Below, piece by piece: positions 7,842 to 17,383 of a stretch of DNA of 64,000 nucleotides; the first letter of the stretch is position 1, and every line of letters begins with the position of its first letter. The DNA lies in contig NZ_FXTD01000003.1 in the NCBI RefSeq assembly GCF_900182635.1, positions 124,001 to 188,000 of the forward strand, read 5' to 3'. The position numbers and the translations under genes are program-made. The stretch is from Halorubrum cibi (GTDB taxonomy: Archaea; Halobacteriota; Halobacteria; Halobacteriales; Haloferacaceae). Under the pieces are notes generated by a model. The model made no database searches. It worked only from the letters and a program-made list of their open reading frames with translations, and was not told the DNA's origin.

Positions 7842-10529
7842 ATGGGAGGCGTGAACGTTCGGGGTCCGATCGTCTCCGTAGGAGAGACGCGAACGGTGTC
7901 GACGTCGTACGGCGAGCGCGACCTCCGCGAGCTACGGGTCCGCCCGGAGCGCGGCGCGGCCGAGCCGGTCGACGTGACGCTGTGGGGCGACTGGACCGAG
8001 ACCGGCGAGCACGCCGAACCCGGCATGGAACTGCTCGTCACGGGAGCGGAGGAGGACGACTACGGGGGAGAGACGGGGTACGCGACGACCGGCGACTCGT
8101 GGGTCGTGCTCGAGCCCGACTTCCTCGTCGACGTGACCGGGATCCGGTCGTGGGTCCAGTGTCCCCGGATGTACTACCTGAACAAGCTCTCGGGGATCCC
8201 GCTGAACTACCCGGTCGTCAAGGGGACGATCGTCCACGAGGTGTTCGGCGACCTGTTGCGGGGGATGGACCTCGAGGCGTCCGTGAGCGACCGCGTCGAG
8301 GAGGCGGGGCTCGAGCTCGGCCTGCTCGGCTACGAGCCGTCGGAGGTGGAGGATGAGGTGCGGCGCAACGCGGCCGCGATCGAGGGGTGGCTCGCGCAGG
8401 GCACTCTCACGGACGAGGACACGTGGCGCTCGGAGTTCACGCTCCTCTCGCCGACGTTCGGGCTGAAGGGACGCGCCGACGCGCTCCGGCGCGGGACCCC
8501 GGTTGAACTCAAGACGGGCAAGAACACCAACCGCGAGCCCAGGTTCCAGGACAAGATACAGGCGGCCTGCTACGCGCTCATGCTCGAGGAACGCGGCGTC
8601 GACCCGGACATCGGGACGCTCCTGTACACCAAGAACACCGCGCTCGAGCGCAACGAGGAGAGCGGCGACCTCGCGCCCGCCAAGGAGTTCGCCGTCGGCG
8701 ACGGCCTGTTGAAGTTCGTCGTGCGCGAGCGCAACGCGCTCGCCGCGATGGAGTGGCGCGCGCTGGACGACCCCGGCGAGCGCCCGACGGTGCCCACGGG
8801 GTACGAGGCGGACGCGAACTGTAGCTACTGTTTCGAGCAGGACGCCTGTATGGTCGTCTCCGGTCGCCTCGACCAGGAGTCGAAGGCGGGACAGGTAGGG
8901 AGCCCCGTCCCCGACGAGGAACGCGACTACTTCGACCGCTTTTACACCGCCATCGAGGAGGAGCGCCGCGAGACGCACGCGGAGTACCGGAAGCTCTGGG
9001 AGCAGACCCCCGAGGAGCGCGCGGCCGACGACCGGGCGCTGATCGGTCTCGAACCCGTTTCGCGGACCGAGATCGACGACAACCGCTGGGAACTGCGCGC
9101 CCGGAAGCCGGACGACGCGGTCTCGAAGCTGCGCGAGGGCGACGTGGCGCTCGCGAGCGACGGCGACCCCGTGACCGGCCACGCCGAGCTCGGTCGGATC
9201 CGCGAGTTGGGCGAGGAGGTCGTCGTCGAGACCGACGAGCCGGTCGACCTCGGACGGCTCGACGTCTACCCCTCGGAGATCTCCGTCGACCGGATGCTCA
9301 CCGCCCTCCACGATGCGGTGTTGAAGGGGAGCGAGCGACGGAAAGACGTGGTCTTCGGCCGTCGCGAGCCGGAATTCGCCACTGACGGCGACTCCTCGAC
9401 GTACATCGACAACAACGCCGCCCAGAACGAGGCGGTCTCGCTCGCGGTCGACGCCGAGGACTGCGCGCTGATCCACGGCCCGCCCGGGACGGGAAAGACG
9501 TACACCATCGCGCGGACGATCCGCGCGCTCGTCGCCGACGGGAACCGCGTGTTGCTCTCGGCGTTCACGAACCGCGCCGTCGACAACGCCCTCGAGGCGC
9601 TTCGTGATCAGGGATTCAACGACGTGCTCCGGGTCGGCAGCGAGACCGGCGTCCGCGCCGACATGCAGGACGTTCGACTGGTCGAGCGCGGCGACCCGAA
9701 CGAGAAGGCGGCGGAGCTTCGGGACGCCCCCGTCGTCGCGGCCACGACCGCCGCCTGCGGCTCCCGCGTCATGCGCGAGTGCGAGTTCGACGTGGCGCTC
9801 GTCGACGAGGCCTCACAGCTCACGGAGCCGAGCACCCACGCCGCGATCACGCTCGCCGACCGGTTCGTCCTCGTCGGCGACCACGAGCAGCTCCCCCCCG
9901 TGGTCCGCGCCGAGAACGACCTGAAGACCTCGCTGTTTCAGCGACTCATCGAGGCGTACCCCGACGCGAGCGTGATGCTCGACCGGCAGTACCGGATGAG
10001 CCAGCGGATCCAGGCGTTCGCGTCCGCGGAGTTCTACGACGGTGCGCTCCGGCCCGCAACCCCCGAGGTCGCCGGCCAGCGGCTGAGCGACCTCGGCGTC
10101 GACCCCGCCGACCTCGCGCCCGAACTGACCGGCGGCGTGGGGTTCGTCGACCCCGGCGGCGAGCGCGACGGTAACCGCAACGTCCGGGAGGCCGAACGCG
10201 TCGCGGGGGTCGTCGACGCCTACCTCGCGGCCGGGGCCGACCCCGACGACGTCGGCGTCATCGCGCCCTTCCGCGCGCAGGTCGCGGAGATCGGCCGCCG
10301 CACGGACGTGACCGTCGACACCGTCGACCGGTTCCAGGGCTCCTCGAAGGAGGTGATCGTGGTCTCCTTCGTCGCGACCGGCGACCTCGACGGCCCGATC
10401 TTCGAGGACCACCGCCGGGTGAACGTCGCGCTCACTCGCGCGAAAAAGCAGTTGACGCTCGTCGGCGACGCGAGGGCGCTCGGTTCCGATCCCTTCTACG
10501 GGCGGATGCTCGAGTGGGCGCGGCGGTAG
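7842..10529 (+). CDS. Dna2-type nuclease-helicase (OB-like N-terminus, Cas4-type nuclease, SF1B helicase)
   Basis: An 895-residue protein with three parts. Residues 1-95 resemble an OB-fold nucleic-acid-binding region (VRGPIVSVGETRTV...). Residues 100-340 form a Cas4/RecB-like PD-(D/E)XK nuclease: the active-site set is D213, E222 and K224 (VELKTGK), and the Fe-S cysteines are C107 (WVQCPRMYYLN), C327, C330 and C336. Residues 500-895 are an SF1B helicase with Walker A GPPGTGKT (546-553), a DEASQ Walker B, GDHEQLPP, RQYRM and a final VNVALTRAKK motif. The role is DNA end or flap processing in replication or repair. An in-frame GTG at 7851 (VNVRG) is an equally good start, because a T-rich TATA-like box at 7821-7830 would place a leaderless 5' end there. 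Confidence 0.9.
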   Translation: MGGVNVRGPIVSVGETRTVSTSYGERDLRELRVRPERGAAEPVDVTLWGDWTETGEHAEPGMELLVTGAEEDDYGGETGYATTGDSWVVLEPDFLVDVTGIRSWVQCPRMYYLNKLSGIPLNYPVVKGTIVHEVFGDLLRGMDLEASVSDRVEEAGLELGLLGYEPSEVEDEVRRNAAAIEGWLAQGTLTDEDTWRSEFTLLSPTFGLKGRADALRRGTPVELKTGKNTNREPRFQDKIQAACYALMLEERGVDPDIGTLLYTKNTALERNEESGDLAPAKEFAVGDGLLKFVVRERNALAAMEWRALDDPGERPTVPTGYEADANCSYCFEQDACMVVSGRLDQESKAGQVGSPVPDEERDYFDRFYTAIEEERRETHAEYRKLWEQTPEERAADDRALIGLEPVSRTEIDDNRWELRARKPDDAVSKLREGDVALASDGDPVTGHAELGRIRELGEEVVVETDEPVDLGRLDVYPSEISVDRMLTALHDAVLKGSERRKDVVFGRREPEFATDGDSSTYIDNNAAQNEAVSLAVDAEDCALIHGPPGTGKTYTIARTIRALVADGNRVLLSAFTNRAVDNALEALRDQGFNDVLRVGSETGVRADMQDVRLVERGDPNEKAAELRDAPVVAATTAACGSRVMRECEFDVALVDEASQLTEPSTHAAITLADRFVLVGDHEQLPPVVRAENDLKTSLFQRLIEAYPDASVMLDRQYRMSQRIQAFASAEFYDGALRPATPEVAGQRLSDLGVDPADLAPELTGGVGFVDPGGERDGNRNVREAERVAGVVDAYLAAGADPDDVGVIAPFRAQVAEIGRRTDVTVDTVDRFQGSSKEVIVVSFVATGDLDGPIFEDHRRVNVALTRAKKQLTLVGDARALGSDPFYGRMLEWARR

Positions 10530-10566
10530 CGGTCGGCCGCGTCGGCGGCCGGCGTCGCGATCGCCC

Positions 10567-11637
10567 TCACAGCACGGCCTCCAGCGCGTCCATCGTCTCG
10601 TCCACGCGCTCGACGCGCGCGGCGTGGCCCATGTGTCCGACCCGCAACAGGTCGTCGGCGAGGTCGCCGAGCCCGGTCGCGACGAGCACGTCGTGTTCCT
10701 CGTGGAGCCGATTCTGTAGCTCTTCCGCCCGACCGGGGACCTCGAAGGCCGTCACCGTCGGCGAACACCGCTCGAGGTCGGCGAACGGCTCCAGACCCAA
10801 CTCCGCGCCCCGTTCGCGACAGCGCGCCGCGGCCGCCTCGTGTCGGGCGTAGACGTCGTCGAGGCCCTCCTCGAGGAGGAGCGAGAGTGCCTCGTCGAGC
10901 GCCACGACGTTCGTCGTGAGGTGGGTGTACGGGAACCCCCCGTCGGTGTCGCGCCACGGCAGGAAGTTCGTGTACAGCGAGTGCGGGTCGTGTTCCTCCA
11001 TCGCCGTCCACGCTCGTTCGCTGATCGCGGCGGTGGTGAGCCCCGGTGGCGCGCTGAAACACTTCTGGGAGGCCCCCAGACAGACGTCGATCCGCTCCGT
11101 CGGAACCGGCGTGCCGCCGAGCGAGGAGACGGCGTCGACGACGGTGAGGACCTCCCCGTCCGCCGCCTCCAGCAGGTCGAGCGCGGGGGCGAGGTCGTTG
11201 AGCGTTCCCGTGGGGGTCTCACAGTGGACCATCGTCGCGAGGTCGTAGTCGGCGTCGTCGGCCGCGAGCGCGTCCTCGAGGTCCTCGAGCGGAAGCGGGT
11301 CGTCGTAGGGGGCGTCGACCACGGTCGCCTCGCCGCCGTACGACTCGACGAAGTCGGCGAACCCGTCGCCGTAGAGCCCGTTGGACAGACACAGCACCTC
11401 GGTGCCGGGCTCGACGAGCGAGGCGATCGCGGCCTCCAGCCCCAAGATCCCCTCGCCGCCGGGGACGACGACGTCGTGTGAGTCATCCGTTTCGAGGCCG
11501 TACACCGACTCGAGCCGGTCGACGAGGTCGGCGTAGATCCCCTGAAACACGGGGTCGACGTCCGGGTTGATCAGCTCGCGACTCATCGCCTCGCGGACGG
11601 GTTCTGGGACCGCGGTCGGCCCCGGCGTCATGAGCAT
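10567..11637 (-). CDS. Class V aminotransferase (alanine-glyoxylate/serine-pyruvate type)
   Basis: A 356-residue PLP enzyme of the class V small-aminotransferase group that includes alanine-glyoxylate, serine-glyoxylate and purine-catabolism (PucG) enzymes. It begins with the family hallmark MLMTPGPTAVPEPVREAM. The PLP lysine is K192 in GASQKCFSAPPGL, preceded by the cofactor-binding DAVSSLGG. The length is normal. The gene converges on the Dna2-like gene and diverges from the YqcI-family gene. The exact amino donor and acceptor cannot be read from sequence. Confidence 0.87.
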   Translation of the reverse strand: MLMTPGPTAVPEPVREAMSRELINPDVDPVFQGIYADLVDRLESVYGLETDDSHDVVVPGGEGILGLEAAIASLVEPGTEVLCLSNGLYGDGFADFVESYGGEATVVDAPYDDPLPLEDLEDALAADDADYDLATMVHCETPTGTLNDLAPALDLLEAADGEVLTVVDAVSSLGGTPVPTERIDVCLGASQKCFSAPPGLTTAAISERAWTAMEEHDPHSLYTNFLPWRDTDGGFPYTHLTTNVVALDEALSLLLEEGLDDVYARHEAAAARCRERGAELGLEPFADLERCSPTVTAFEVPGRAEELQNRLHEEHDVLVATGLGDLADDLLRVGHMGHAARVERVDETMDALEAVL

Positions 11638-11766
11638 ACGTCGTCACTCGCGGCCGTCGGGATAAACGCCCCGGCGGGACGGCGGCACGGCGGCACGCAC
11701 CGGAGACGGGGAGGCCCGCGCGGACCTCGCCGAAAGCCAAAAGCCGGTCGCCCGCGGATTGGGCAC

Positions 11767-12666
11767 ATGAACGAGCCCGGAACCGAGGGCGTGCTGTTGG
11801 ACCAGGAGACGCTCCACGGTCGGCTCGGGGACGCGCCCGGCTGGCTCGCCGAGCACTACCGCACGTTCCGCGAGTCGATGCTGGGCGAGCGCGACGGGTC
11901 GCCGTTCCCGTGTTACTTCGGGATCGAGGTCGAGCGCGAGGGCGACCTGCTGTACGCGGCGTGCGAGTCAACGAGCGACCCCGCCGCGCTCCTCCGGCTG
12001 CGAGACCTCCTCCTCGAGTACCTCGAGACCTACCCGGACCACGCGGAGCGGGCACCGCTCGCAGTGTTCTTCCGTCCACCCGACGGGGACGAGACGGATA
12101 CGACGGACTCGACCGAGGCCGACTACCACGAGGCGCTCTGGCACGTCCTCGAGTTCCTCCACGTCCACGACCCCGAACCGTGGCCCGAGGAGATCCCGAT
12201 CGACCCCGACGACCCCTACTGGGAGTTCTGTTTCGGCGGCGAGCCGCTTTTCCCGACCTCGCGTGCGCCCTTCTATGACGACCGCAAGAGCCGCTACTCG
12301 CCGGTCGGCCTGGAGGTCACCTTCCAGCCGCGGGCGGTCTTCGAGGGGATCACGGCGGATACGGAGGCGGGTGAGCGCGCCCGCGACGCCATCCGCTCCC
12401 GGATGGAGGCGTACGACGGGGTCTGCCCGCACGCCGACCTCGGCGACTGGGGCGCGGCGGGCGACCGCGAGTGGAGACAGTACCTCTTCCGCGAGGACGA
12501 CGCGGAGAGCCCCGACGAGTGCCCGCTTGAGCCGACCCGCGAGCACCCGAAAGCATCCGAAGAACTGCTCGAGCGCGGCGCGTGGCGGCGGTTCGCGGAC
12601 GCGGATGGCGGCTCCGAGGATCCGGACGGGTCGCCGGCGACCGTTCTGGGGGTCGGCGATGACTGA
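11767..12666 (+). CDS. YqcI/YcgG family protein
   Basis: A 299-residue cytoplasmic protein matching the YqcI/YcgG family, whose function is unknown. Visible family features are [20 protein letters not shown] near residue 48, the [16 protein letters not shown] segment, [26 protein letters not shown] near residue 155, and [10 protein letters not shown] near the C-terminus. The start at 11767 follows a short AT-poor leader. It overlaps the downstream hydrolase by 8 bases, so the two are probably translated together. Confidence 0.8.
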   Translation: MNEPGTEGVLLDQETLHGRLGDAPGWLAEHYRTFRESMLGERDGSPFPCYFGIEVEREGDLLYAACESTSDPAALLRLRDLLLEYLETYPDHAERAPLAVFFRPPDGDETDTTDSTEADYHEALWHVLEFLHVHDPEPWPEEIPIDPDDPYWEFCFGGEPLFPTSRAPFYDDRKSRYSPVGLEVTFQPRAVFEGITADTEAGERARDAIRSRMEAYDGVCPHADLGDWGAAGDREWRQYLFREDDAESPDECPLEPTREHPKASEELLERGAWRRFADADGGSEDPDGSPATVLGVGDD

Positions 12667-13234
12667 TATCGATCCCTCCGACGACTCATCGCTCCCCGAC
12701 GACGCGGTCCTGCTCCTCGTCGACTTCCAGACCGGCTTCGACGAGCCGGGGTGGGGCGAGCGAAACAACCCCGAGGCGGAGGCGGTCGCCGCCGACCTCC
12801 TCGCGCGTTGGCGCGCGCGGGGCCGCCCGGTCGCGCACGTGCGACACGACTCGACGGAGCCGGAGTCGCCGCTCCGGGGCGACGCGCCGGGGTTCGCTTG
12901 GAAGGCGGAGACGGCCCCGGCCGACGGCGAGGCGACCTTCGTGAAGTCGGTCAACGGCGCGTTCCTCGGGACCGACCTCGACGACTGGCTGCGAGAGCGC
13001 GGCCGCGACACCCTCGTCGTCTGCGGGCTCACCACCGACCACTGCGTCTCGACGACGGTCCGGATGGCCGAGAACCGCGGCTACGACGTGTACCTCGTCG
13101 CCGACGCGACCGCGACCCACGAGCGCGAGGGGCCGGACGGGGAGCGGATCGATCCCGAGACCTCCCACCGGGTCGCGCTCGCACACCTCTCGAGGGAGTT
13201 CGCGACGGTCGTCGAGGCGGACGACCTCGGGTGA
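12659..13234 (+). CDS. Isochorismatase-family cysteine hydrolase
   Basis: A 191-residue hydrolase of the isochorismatase/nicotinamidase superfamily. The catalytic triad can be read as the Asp of [10 protein letters not shown] near residue 22, a central Lys (VKSVNGAF) and the Cys in [16 protein letters not shown]. The cis-peptide region precedes the catalytic Cys as expected. Members hydrolyse amides or vinyl ethers (nicotinamide, ureidoacrylate, isochorismate); the substrate here is open. The reading frame begins inside the last codons of the YqcI gene. Confidence 0.87.
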   Translation: MTDIDPSDDSSLPDDAVLLLVDFQTGFDEPGWGERNNPEAEAVAADLLARWRARGRPVAHVRHDSTEPESPLRGDAPGFAWKAETAPADGEATFVKSVNGAFLGTDLDDWLRERGRDTLVVCGLTTDHCVSTTVRMAENRGYDVYLVADATATHEREGPDGERIDPETSHRVALAHLSREFATVVEADDLG

Positions 13235-13281
13235 CCCGCCAGAGCCTCCTCGTTGCGACGGTGGCGGCGTCGTATCCGGTC

Positions 13282-14472
13282 TCAGAGGTGTTCTAACCCC
13301 CGCTCGAGGTCGGCGATCAGGTCGTCGGCGCTCTCGACGCCGATGGGCGCTCGGATCAGCGAGTCCGTGATCCCGGACGCCAGTCGCTCCTCCTCCGGAA
13401 CGTACGAGGCGGACATGCTCACCGGGTGTTCGATCAGCGACTCGACGCTGCCAAGGCTGACGGCCAGCGTGAACAGGTCGAGCGACTCCACGAACGCCCG
13501 CGCCTCCGCGGCCCCGCCGTCGATCTCGAACGAGACGATTCCCCCGAACCCGTCCATCTGGCGCGCGGCGAGGTCGTGTTGGGGGTGGGTTTCGAGACCG
13601 GGATAGTGGACCGCGGTGACCTTCTCGTGTTCCGATAGATATCTCGCGACGCGCGTCGCGTTCGCCTCGTGCTGGCGCATCCGGAGCGGGAGGGTCTTGC
13701 TCCCGCGGAGGACCAGATAACAGTCGAACGGCGGCATCATCGCGCCGAGGGCGTACTCCTGGACGAACCGGACCCGGTCGGCGAACGCGTCGTCGTCGGT
13801 CACGATCGCGCCGCCTATCGAGTCGGTGTGGCCGTTGAGGTACTTGGTCGTGCTGTGAACCGACACGTCCGCCCCGAGCGCGAGCGGCCGCTGGAAGTAC
13901 GGCGTCGCAAAGGTGTTGTCCACGGCGAGGAGGACGTCGTGGCCGTCGGCGATCGCGGCGATGGCCTCGATGTCGCACAGCTTCAAGAGCGGATTCGTCG
14001 GCGACTCCATCCAGAACAGCGCAGTCTCGGGAACGACCGCGTCGGCGACGGCCTCCGGGTCGGTCGCGTCGACGTACTCGACGGTCACGTCGAAGTGGTC
14101 GGCGAGGTACTCGTCGAAGAACACCTTCGTTCCGCCGTAGATACCGTCGAACGCCACGACGTGGTCGCCCGACTCGAGCGCGGTCAGACACGTCGTCGCG
14201 ATGGCGGCCATGCCGGACGCGAACGTCATCGCGTGATCCGCGCCGCTCAGCGTCGCCACGCGACGGTCGAGGGCCTCGCGGGTCGGGTTCCCCAGCCGCG
14301 AGTACTTGTACCCGTGGCTCGGGTTCCCCGTCTCGTCCATCGCGAACGTCGACGACAGGTGGATCGGCGACACGAGGTCGCCGGTGCCGCCGGGATCAAG
14401 GTCCGGCTCCTCGCCGGCGTGGATCGCTTCCGTCTCGAAGGTGTGATTCGAACGTTCCGAGGGGCCTTCCAT
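13282..14472 (-). CDS. Cystathionine gamma-synthase / trans-sulfuration PLP enzyme
   Basis: A 396-residue Cys/Met-metabolism PLP enzyme. The Schiff-base lysine is K210 in SVHSTTKYLNGH. Other family signatures are YSRLGNPTR, SGMAAI and the C-terminal SLGSVESLIEHP. It could act as cystathionine gamma-synthase, gamma-lyase or O-acetylhomoserine sulfhydrylase; these cannot be separated by sight. The start at 14472 (MEGPSERSNHTFETEAIHAGEEPD) gives the standard N-terminus, although the frame is open further upstream into the lipA promoter region. It diverges from lipA with 120 bases between. Confidence 0.88.
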   Translation of the reverse strand: MEGPSERSNHTFETEAIHAGEEPDLDPGGTGDLVSPIHLSSTFAMDETGNPSHGYKYSRLGNPTREALDRRVATLSGADHAMTFASGMAAIATTCLTALESGDHVVAFDGIYGGTKVFFDEYLADHFDVTVEYVDATDPEAVADAVVPETALFWMESPTNPLLKLCDIEAIAAIADGHDVLLAVDNTFATPYFQRPLALGADVSVHSTTKYLNGHTDSIGGAIVTDDDAFADRVRFVQEYALGAMMPPFDCYLVLRGSKTLPLRMRQHEANATRVARYLSEHEKVTAVHYPGLETHPQHDLAARQMDGFGGIVSFEIDGGAAEARAFVESLDLFTLAVSLGSVESLIEHPVSMSASYVPEEERLASGITDSLIRAPIGVESADDLIADLERGLEHL

Positions 14473-14592
14473 ACGTCCACACCGAGGAGGGATTTGATAT
14501 AGGTTCTCTCGTCGCGGACGAACGCGTTCCGACGGCTTCGGCGACCCCGGTCGACCCGCACGTTTTTCCACTCGCCCCCCGAGGGATCGGGT

Positions 14593-15582
14593 ATGCAACG
14601 CGGCCGGCGGAAACCGGACTGGCTGAAGTCGCGTCCCCCCTCGGGGAGCCGGTTCACGGAGATCAAGGCGAGCCTCCGCGATCGCGACCTCCACACCGTC
14701 TGTGAGGAGGCCAACTGCCCGAACATGGGCGAGTGCTGGTCAGGAGGCGCGAACGCGCCTCCGAACGACGAGGCGGCGGACGCCGCCGAGAGCGGTCCGA
14801 ACGGACCGGGCACCGCGACGTTCATGCTCATGGGTGACCGCTGCTCGCGCGGGTGTAACTTCTGTGACGTCGAGACCGGCGGGATGGACCCGCTCGACCC
14901 CGACGAGCCGGAGAACGTCGCCGACGCGGTCGCGGAGATCGGCCTGGAGTACGTCGTTCTCACCTCCGTCGACCGCGACGACCTCGCGGACGGCGGGTCC
15001 GCACACTTCGCCGAGACGATACGCGCGATCAAGCGGCGGGATCCGGGGATCCTCGTCGAGACGCTGATCCCCGACTTCGGCGGCGACCCCGAAGCGGTCG
15101 ACCGGATCGTCGACGCCGGTCCCGACGTGATCGCTCACAACGTGGAGACGGTCGAGCGCCTCCAGTGGCCCGTGCGCGACCGTCGCGCGAACTACGAGCA
15201 GTCGCTCGCCGTGCTCGATCGAGTCGACCGCGAGTCCGAGATCCACACCAAGACGAGCCTCATGCTCGGCGTCGGCGAGTACGACCACGAGGTGTACCGG
15301 ACGCTCGGCGACCTCCGTGAGGTCGGCGTCGACGTCGTCACGTTCGGGCAGTACCTCCAGCCGTCGCGTTCGCACCTCGACGTCTTCGAGTACGTCCACC
15401 CGGACGTCTTCGAGACGTGGCGCCGGGTGGCCGAAACGGAGTTCGACTTCCTCTACTGTGCGTCCGGCCCGATGGTCCGGTCGTCGTACAAGGCCGGCGA
15501 GCTGTTCGTCGACGCGCTCGTGCGCGAGGGGCAGTCCCCCGAAGACGCCAGGCGACGGGCGCGGGCGGCCGGCGGGGACTGA
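14593..15582 (+). CDS. lipA: Lipoyl synthase
   Basis: A 329-residue radical-SAM enzyme that inserts two sulfurs into octanoyl groups to make lipoyl cofactor for 2-oxoacid dehydrogenases and glycine cleavage. Both clusters are visible: the auxiliary cluster C37/C42/C48 (CEEANCPNMGEC) and the radical-SAM cluster C84/C88/C91 (CSRGCNFC). The family serine motif RSSYKAGE is near residue 296. Between the two Cys sets, residues about 50-73 form an Ala/Gly/Asp/Pro-rich insertion that most LipA proteins lack. A T-rich box about 30 bases before the ATG suggests a short or absent leader. Confidence 0.95.
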   Translation: MQRGRRKPDWLKSRPPSGSRFTEIKASLRDRDLHTVCEEANCPNMGECWSGGANAPPNDEAADAAESGPNGPGTATFMLMGDRCSRGCNFCDVETGGMDPLDPDEPENVADAVAEIGLEYVVLTSVDRDDLADGGSAHFAETIRAIKRRDPGILVETLIPDFGGDPEAVDRIVDAGPDVIAHNVETVERLQWPVRDRRANYEQSLAVLDRVDRESEIHTKTSLMLGVGEYDHEVYRTLGDLREVGVDVVTFGQYLQPSRSHLDVFEYVHPDVFETWRRVAETEFDFLYCASGPMVRSSYKAGELFVDALVREGQSPEDARRRARAAGGD

Positions 15583-15588
15583 AGTCGC

Positions 15589-17217
15589 TTAATACCCCTG
15601 CGCGTTCCCGTCCTTTCGCGGCTCCGTCGCCGCCGAGAGGACGCCACCCTCGTTGCGCGCCATCTGCGCGCCGCCGAACACCCCCGGTGACATCGTCCGC
15701 ACGTCGTGGTCCTTCCGGACGAGTTTGGCGGCCACGTCGTCGTCGAAGTGCGGCTCCAGCGCGAGGGTCCCGTCCTCGCGGTACCGCCACCGCGGCTCGT
15801 CGAGCGCGCGCTGGATCGGCATCCCGTAATCGATGACGTTCGAGAGGGTCTGAACGTGTCCCTGTGGCTGCATGTATCCGCCCATCACGCCGAAGGCCGC
15901 CCAGTCGTCCTCGTCGAGCCGGATGAGCCCCGGAATGAGGGTGTGAAACGGCCGCTTACCGGGCTCGAGGCTGTTCGGGTGCTCGGGATCGAGCGAGAAC
16001 GACGACCCCCGGTTCTGGAGAGCGATCCCGGTGTCGCCGGCGACGAGTCCGGAGCCGAAGCCGGCGAACCGCGAGTTGATGTACGACACCACGTTCCCCT
16101 CGTCGTCGGCGACGGTGAGGAGGACGGTGTCGGCGTCCTCGGCGTTCGCGTCGGGCACGCCGAAGCTCACGTCGTGGTTCGCGGTCTCGCCGACCGCCGC
16201 GGCGCGTTTCTTCGCCCACGACTTCGACCCCAGCGGGGGGTGGTCCTCGTACTCGGGGTCGGTGATGTAGCGGTGCCCGTCGTGGAAGGCGACCTTCAGC
16301 GCCTCCGAGAAGTAGTGGACGCGCTCCGCGGAGTCGTAGTCGTACTCGCCCGCGCCCAGTTCCTCGGCGACGTTGAGCGCCTCAAGCGCGATGAGTCCCT
16401 GGTTGTTCGGCGGCAGTTCGTACACCTCCGCGCCGTTGTACGTCGTCGAGACCGGCTCGGGCCACTCCACCTCGAAGTCCGCGAGGTCGTCGACGGTCAT
16501 GAACCCGCCCGCCCGCTGGACTTCGTTCGCGATCGCCTCACCGATCTCGCCCTCGTAGACCACGTCGGCGCCCTCCTCGGCGATCCGCTCCATGGACTCC
16601 CCGAGCTTCGGGAGCGTCACGCGCTGGCCGACCGACGGCGACTCCCCGTCGAAGAGGAACGCCTCGCGGGCGTGGTCGGTTTCGAAGAGCTCCTCGCCGT
16701 GTTCCCACTGGGCGGAGACGACCTCCGAGACGGGGTACCCATCCGTCGCCAGCCGGATCGCGGGGCGGAGCAGCTCGCCGAGGTCCATCGTCCCGAGCGT
16801 CTCGGCGGTCGCCTCCCAGCCGCGGGCGGTGCCGGGGACGGTGACCGCGTGCGGGCCGGTCGTCGGCATCTCGGCGTCAGCCGGGTCGTCGACGTCGCTC
16901 TCCTCGTCGTCGGCGATCGCCTCCCGAGCGTTCTCGATCGTCGCGTCGGCCGGCGCGCCACCGCAGGCGCGCATCGCGCCCACGTCGCCGTCGGCGGTCC
17001 GGTACAGCGCGAACACGTCGCCGCCCAGTCCGGTCGAGGTCGGTTCCACGACGTTGAGCGCGGCCGCCGTCGCCACCGCGGCGTCGAAGGCGTTCCCCCC
17101 GTCACGAAGGACGCCGATCCCCGCCTCGCTCGCGAGCGGCTGGCTCGCGGCGACGACGCCACCCTGCCCGTAGACGGTCGAGCGCCGAGACGTGAACCGG
17201 TCGAGGTCTGGTTCCAT
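15589..17217 (-). CDS. ggt: Gamma-glutamyltransferase family protein
   Basis: A 542-residue Ntn hydrolase that cleaves itself before a Thr to form two subunits. The catalytic Thr is T364 in DADTVLLTVADDEGNVVS; the position after it is Val where many relatives have Thr-His. Other hallmarks are the N-terminal GQGGVVAASQPLASEAG, GNAFDAAVA and the C-terminal GGYMQPQGHVQTL. No signal peptide is visible, so it may act in the cytoplasm. Its stop is 6 bases from the lipA stop (convergent). The glutathione analogue in haloarchaea is gamma-glutamylcysteine, which is a plausible substrate by inference. Confidence 0.88.
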   Translation of the reverse strand: MEPDLDRFTSRRSTVYGQGGVVAASQPLASEAGIGVLRDGGNAFDAAVATAAALNVVEPTSTGLGGDVFALYRTADGDVGAMRACGGAPADATIENAREAIADDEESDVDDPADAEMPTTGPHAVTVPGTARGWEATAETLGTMDLGELLRPAIRLATDGYPVSEVVSAQWEHGEELFETDHAREAFLFDGESPSVGQRVTLPKLGESMERIAEEGADVVYEGEIGEAIANEVQRAGGFMTVDDLADFEVEWPEPVSTTYNGAEVYELPPNNQGLIALEALNVAEELGAGEYDYDSAERVHYFSEALKVAFHDGHRYITDPEYEDHPPLGSKSWAKKRAAAVGETANHDVSFGVPDANAEDADTVLLTVADDEGNVVSYINSRFAGFGSGLVAGDTGIALQNRGSSFSLDPEHPNSLEPGKRPFHTLIPGLIRLDEDDWAAFGVMGGYMQPQGHVQTLSNVIDYGMPIQRALDEPRWRYREDGTLALEPHFDDDVAAKLVRKDHDVRTMSPGVFGGAQMARNEGGVLSAATEPRKDGNAQGY

Positions 17218-17383
17218 GGCTCACGCTCACGAGCGAGCGGCGTAAATAACTCCACAAACCGGATCGATCGTACCCCTTCGACGTCCGTTCGACCCGGTCC
17301 GTCGACGATCCGCGCGGCGTCGGTTCCCCCGCTAGCTGACCGGAACGAACACCGATATACGGGAGGCCGCCGTCCGAACCGTC

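Noticed and set aside
7842-10529. Possible CRISPR-associated Cas4
   Set aside because: The nuclease is fused to an SF1B helicase, and no repeats or cas genes are nearby, so Dna2-type repair is the better reading.
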